This document shows positions 60,851 to 64,000 of a DNA stretch of 64,000 bases, piece by piece. Position 1 is the stretch's first letter; each line of letters begins with the position of its first letter. Source of the stretch: Tupaia tana (Eukaryota; Chordata; Mammalia; Scandentia; Tupaiidae); contig JAKSZU010000031.1 in NCBI GenBank assembly GCA_026018925.1, positions 9,939,467 to 10,003,466 on the forward strand. The letters are read 5' to 3'. A model generated the notes under the pieces. That model was not told where the DNA came from. It was given only the letters and a program-made list of their open reading frames with translations, and searched no databases. A program made the position numbers and the translations under genes.

Positions 60851-61584
60851 TCAATCTGCCCTCTTTTTACTTAATGCGTTTGTAGTAGTTACAGTTTAAA
60901 AAAAAAAAAAAAAAAAAGAAAAAGGACAACTACAGACATGTTAGGTTAGAAATAGTATTAAAAATACCAAACTATAATATGAGCTTTTAATGACAAAAAA
61001 GGAGGAAAACAGAAGCGCATCTGTAAAACTAGACATTGCTGACCCTAATGTTCAGATTTCCTCTCAGGTCCTCAGCGAAGGTCTAGCTTGCTGGCGTGAC
61101 CAGGTTGAATCCGTGTGCTCCCAGACTCTTCCGTGTCTCCATGACACACTGTCCGTATACATAGCGTGCTTGTCAGGCAGCGTGGGGTCATCTCACATGT
61201 TCCGTGGCATGTGCATCTTGGCTAGCCTTTGCCAGCACACACACAAGTCGAGTTGTCATACGGTAACTGTGAGCCTAGACACGTGAGACTGTATGTGTAT
61301 TTTGCAGTGTTCTGGTTCTCGTTGTATCTAAGAAAGGTTTCCCTTCATTCGTGATTGCATGATGACAATAAGTCCATTTTGAATGCTTTGACAGTGTTGA
61401 GTGTATGAGTTTTACCATGAAATACAGGCTCTGCCTTAGCTGAGTGGTGGATAACCAACCACCCACCGAGGCAATTTTGCAGCAGTATGTACAGGAGCTA
61501 GTGGGCGTTCGGGGCTTGTCCCTCCAACACTGACATCTGGAAACTGAGATAGCACATCTCTTGGGACTGCACTTGGGTTCTTGC
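60851..61584. other. Unique sequence
   Basis: A run at about 60899-60917. A 98-codon open frame (60990-61286) has no motif. Nothing recognised. Confidence 0.5.
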
Positions 61585-61841
61585 TTTTATTATTTTAGAG
61601 AGAGATTTTTGCTCTAGGGTGCATGCACTCTCTGGAGAGACAGAGAGAGACAGAAAATGAGAAATCACCCCCCAGGGGGGATGGCCACGCCGCAATCTCT
61701 TCTCCTCCATTCTCCTTTTGGGATCTTGGGCACGCACGCACACGCGCCCAGCGTGAGTTTTAAGCCACTGGGTCCAGGATTCAAACTGTGGTCAACTACA
61801 TGGGAGTCCAGTGACCAAGCCGTTACGCCAACTGCTGGTCC
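61585..61841 (-). mobile_element. Type 1 SINE
   Basis: TTATTTTAGAGAGAGATTTT to CCAACTGCTGGTC. Intact CCCCCCAGGGGGG. Confidence 0.93.
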
Positions 61842-62340
61842 TGTCATGTATCCATTGTTATCTGTAGCATAAATTTAGTTTGTCCAGTCTTGCTCTTACC
61901 TTACGATTTCCCCCAAATTGTTCTGTGCACCTTTTCCTTTCACAGGACATGTATGACCCTGTTTCTGTTCTTAGGGCTCAGCCTGGTGGCTTATAGGGAT
62001 AGATTTAGGGACGCTGTAACATAATTTCTGTAAGCTATGCTGTGTAGCAAAACAGTCTAAACATCTGTGAGTAACTGTTCCGGTAAGCGACAACATTGTT
62101 AAAATTGTCCCAGTTCCACCTGTTACCTGTGTCCCTCGAGTACAAACTCCCATCCCTTAAGATTCCCAGCCTAGACCCCAGGACCAATTGCATTTTTGTA
62201 TCTAAAGTAAGTGGCTTCAGATTCCTCTTCAAAGCCCTCAGGCTTATTTATGCCCTTATTTGTTACAGTAGTTACAGATTATATTAGTTACAGAAGCTCC
62301 AGGCTCCAGTTAACCCTGAAAGTTTGAGAACGGAGAATTG
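61842..62340. other. Unique sequence
   Basis: No element or exon recognised. Confidence 0.5.
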
Positions 62341-62570
62341 GGGGCCAGCAGGTGGCATGGTGGTTGAGACATGGGAGGCTCATATGGGTGACTATGGTTC
62401 GAGCCCCAGACCTAGTGGCTTGCTTGCTCACCTCTTCTCTCTCTCTCTCTGGTGAATACACGGGCCTATAGCAAATGAAATAATAATAATAAGTAACATT
62501 AAAAGCATAATTCCTAGAAAAAAAGAAAGGGGATCAAAATAAAGCAATAAAAATAATAATAATAAGTAGG
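62341..62570 (+). mobile_element. Type 2-like SINE with type 1-like 3' end
   Basis: GGGGGCCAGCAGGTGGCATG head and a short body as in type 2, but after the CT stretch it ends GGTGAATACACGGGCCTATAG as in type 1. An AAT/AAC-rich tail follows to about 62570. Confidence 0.82.
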
Positions 62571-63169
62571 TTTAAGAAGGTGCCTGTTTTTTTCTGTCCA
62601 AGCTAGGCACATTGAGGTGGCTAGCTGAGGTCCCCAGCTGAGACAGGTCTCTCTTTCTAGAGCAGCAGGCTCCTCTGTGGTCTCATGTCCTAGCGTCACC
62701 ACAACTGTCCCCTTCCCTTTCGATGGTGCGTGTGTGACAGGCTGGCGTGGGCACTGTGGAACTCATTCATCCCTTATTCCAGTGATGACACCGATTTCAT
62801 GAGTAGCTAACAGGTCCTAGAAACCCTTCAGAAAAACGCATTCCACATGCCCGGCACCATTGGGATTTGAGCGAAAGAAAGTGCCTTGTGCAAAGATAGA
62901 AAGCGCCTTGTGCAAAGATAGAAAGTGCCTGTGCAAAGCAGGGGCGGTGGGTTCCCCACACCCCCTGCGGGCAGATGGGATGGTGAGAAGGAATGGAGAC
63001 AGTTTAGGAGCGCTTGGAGTTCTCAGGGACAGCTCTGAGTGTGGGAGGTGGAGGCTTCTAGTTCCTGTGGAATTAACCGAATCAGCAGAACGCAAGAAGA
63101 CGTCAGGACAGTAGCTGCTGCCTCTCTTTTCAACAGCAAGCTCGCTCTCCCAAAATGACCAAATCGAGC
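62571..63169. other. Unique sequence with a small tandem repeat
   Basis: Contains three 20-22-bp units (62875-62940, see the separate entry). The 121-codon minus-strand open frame here has no motif. Confidence 0.5.
62875..62940. repeat. 22-bp tandem repeat, 3 units
   Basis: Units GAAAG(T/C)GCCTTGTGCAAAG plus ATA. The third is slightly shorter. Confidence 0.93.
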
Positions 63170-63855
63170 CAGCGGGTGGCATGGTGGTTCAGGCACTGCA
63201 TCCCACGTGGCCAACTCTGTGTGTGGTTCAAGTCCTGGACCCAGCAGATTAGAAAACAAAAAAACTGTGGCACATATATTCTATGGAATACTATTCAGGC
63301 ATAAAAAACAACAAAACCCTGGCTTTTGACAGAAAGTAGAAGAATATGGAAGATTTACTGCTGAGTGAAGCAAGCCAGGCTATGAAGGAGAGACACTGTA
63401 TGTCCCCAGTTAATATATACCGAGTGTCTGCACTCTATAACTGAAACTGATGGAATAAAGGATGTACAAACACAAGAGATGGGTGTGAATGCCAGATGTG
63501 GTGTGTGTGGAGGCGTGGGGCCTGGGGAAGAACATTTGTAGGAGGGATACGAAGACAGCATTGTTGAGACAAGGAGGTAGTATTGTTATATTTTGATCAA
63601 CTGGACTGGGGAGAAATGTTCACATATTGAAATGATCACCTTGTAAGCTAAAACATGTGATCGAATGTATTAAAAAAATGTAAATAAAATAAATAAAAAG
63701 AAAACACAACCAGGCACATGTCCCAAATTGCGAGAGAATGGAGAAGGCATTGCTGCCTTAACAGGGAGTCATCTCTTCCTTTCCCACACTCTCTGTCTCC
63801 ACCTGTCTGCAGCCAGCGCACGTACCCTCTGGTAGAAATCTTCAAAAATGAAAGA
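63170..63855 (+). mobile_element. Type 1-old SINE split by an L1 3' end
   Basis: The left part (63170-63250) has GAGCCAGCGGGTGGCATGGT and B box GGTTCAAGTCC. The right part (63711-63855) resumes with CAGGCACATGTCCCAAATTG and ends TACCCTCTGGTAGAAATC. The L1 lies between. Confidence 0.88.
63262..63700 (+). mobile_element. L1 3' end, 5'-truncated, nested in a SINE
   Basis: It starts CTGTGGCACATATATTCTAT, contains AATACTATTCAGGCATAAAA and TTTACTGCTGAGTGAAGCAA, and ends ATGTAAATAAAATAAATAAA. TSD AGAAAACA(A/C)A at 63251-63260 and 63699-63708. Only the 3' UTR-like end of about 440 bp is present, without ORF2 coding sequence. Confidence 0.9.
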
Positions 63856-64000
63856 GCAAATCGAAGAGGTGGACTTTGGACTTTTCATTTTGTCCTGACT
63901 CTTCATGGAAAACAGCGTAGCCATGACCGTATGCCGCAGACCCGTCCACCGCACAGAATGGATGTGTTTTAATGTGTCATTGAGAGAAAGTAACGTATTC
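63856..64000. other. Unique sequence to window end
   Basis: Nothing recognised. Confidence 0.5.

Overview
This is a stretch of nuclear DNA from a placental mammal, either intergenic or deep intronic. The evidence is in the repeats: relics of old L1 LINEs, 3' ends of younger L1s, MIR SINEs, a MER5A-like hAT fragment, MLT1 (MaLR) LTR pieces, mariner-type MITEs, one 7SL-derived monomer, and about one hundred copies of tRNA-derived SINEs. I recognise no protein-coding gene, exon, functional tRNA, rRNA or snRNA gene. The long open frames are nearly all translations of SINE copies. The 7SL-derived monomer points to Euarchontoglires. Dominance of a lineage-specific tRNA SINE, without Alu, B1 or B2, or the SINEs I know from rabbit, colugo, carnivore, horse, hedgehog or Afrotheria, makes a tree shrew (Tupaia) my best guess, at low to moderate confidence.

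SINE names used here are my own. Type 1 (about 255-330 bp) has a tRNA-like head with A-box-like TAGCGTAATGGC and B box GGTTCGAGTCC, a central CCCCCC(A/T)GGGGGG palindrome, a CT-rich stretch, the 3' end CCCTATAGCAAAAACCTC and an A run. Many copies are young, with clear target-site duplications (TSDs); older copies are called type 1-old. Type 2 (about 160-190 bp) shares the head but lacks the middle; it ends in GGTCAAATTAAAAT and often AATAATTCTTTAAAA. Type 3 (about 220-240 bp) has a different head (GCCAGACGGTGGCGCAGTGG-like) and ends in GAAATAAATAAACTT. Together they cover, by rough count, more than a third of the window.

Layout. 1-1 kb: an old L1 on the minus strand carrying two type 1 SINEs. 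2-4 kb: an MLT1 3' piece, a MITE and a MER5A-like element with a perfect 8-bp TSD. 6.3-8.9 kb: an old L1 (second half of ORF2 plus 3' UTR) on the plus strand, cut by two SINEs and one unidentified element. 9-15 kb: unique DNA with SINEs, including odd type 1 copies (duplicated B box, 5' truncation, a shared chimeric 5' end). 16.2-17.7 kb: mostly unique. 18-24 kb: SINE-rich, with compound MITEs. 25.2-27.4 kb: an L1 3' end, then an MLT1-type LTR split by a solo ERV LTR whose U3 is a 41-bp CCAAT-box minisatellite. 27.6-28.3 kb: four type 2 SINEs in a row. 34-36, 43.7-46 and 49.7-51.1 kb: SINE-poor unique DNA. 36-43 and 46-49.4 kb: dense, often nested SINEs. 51-64 kb: more SINEs, including one with a 3' extension, and an L1 3' end inserted in an old SINE at 63 kb.

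The interest lies in retrotransposon biology: the nested insertions give a relative order of activity, and several copies record unusual retroposition products.
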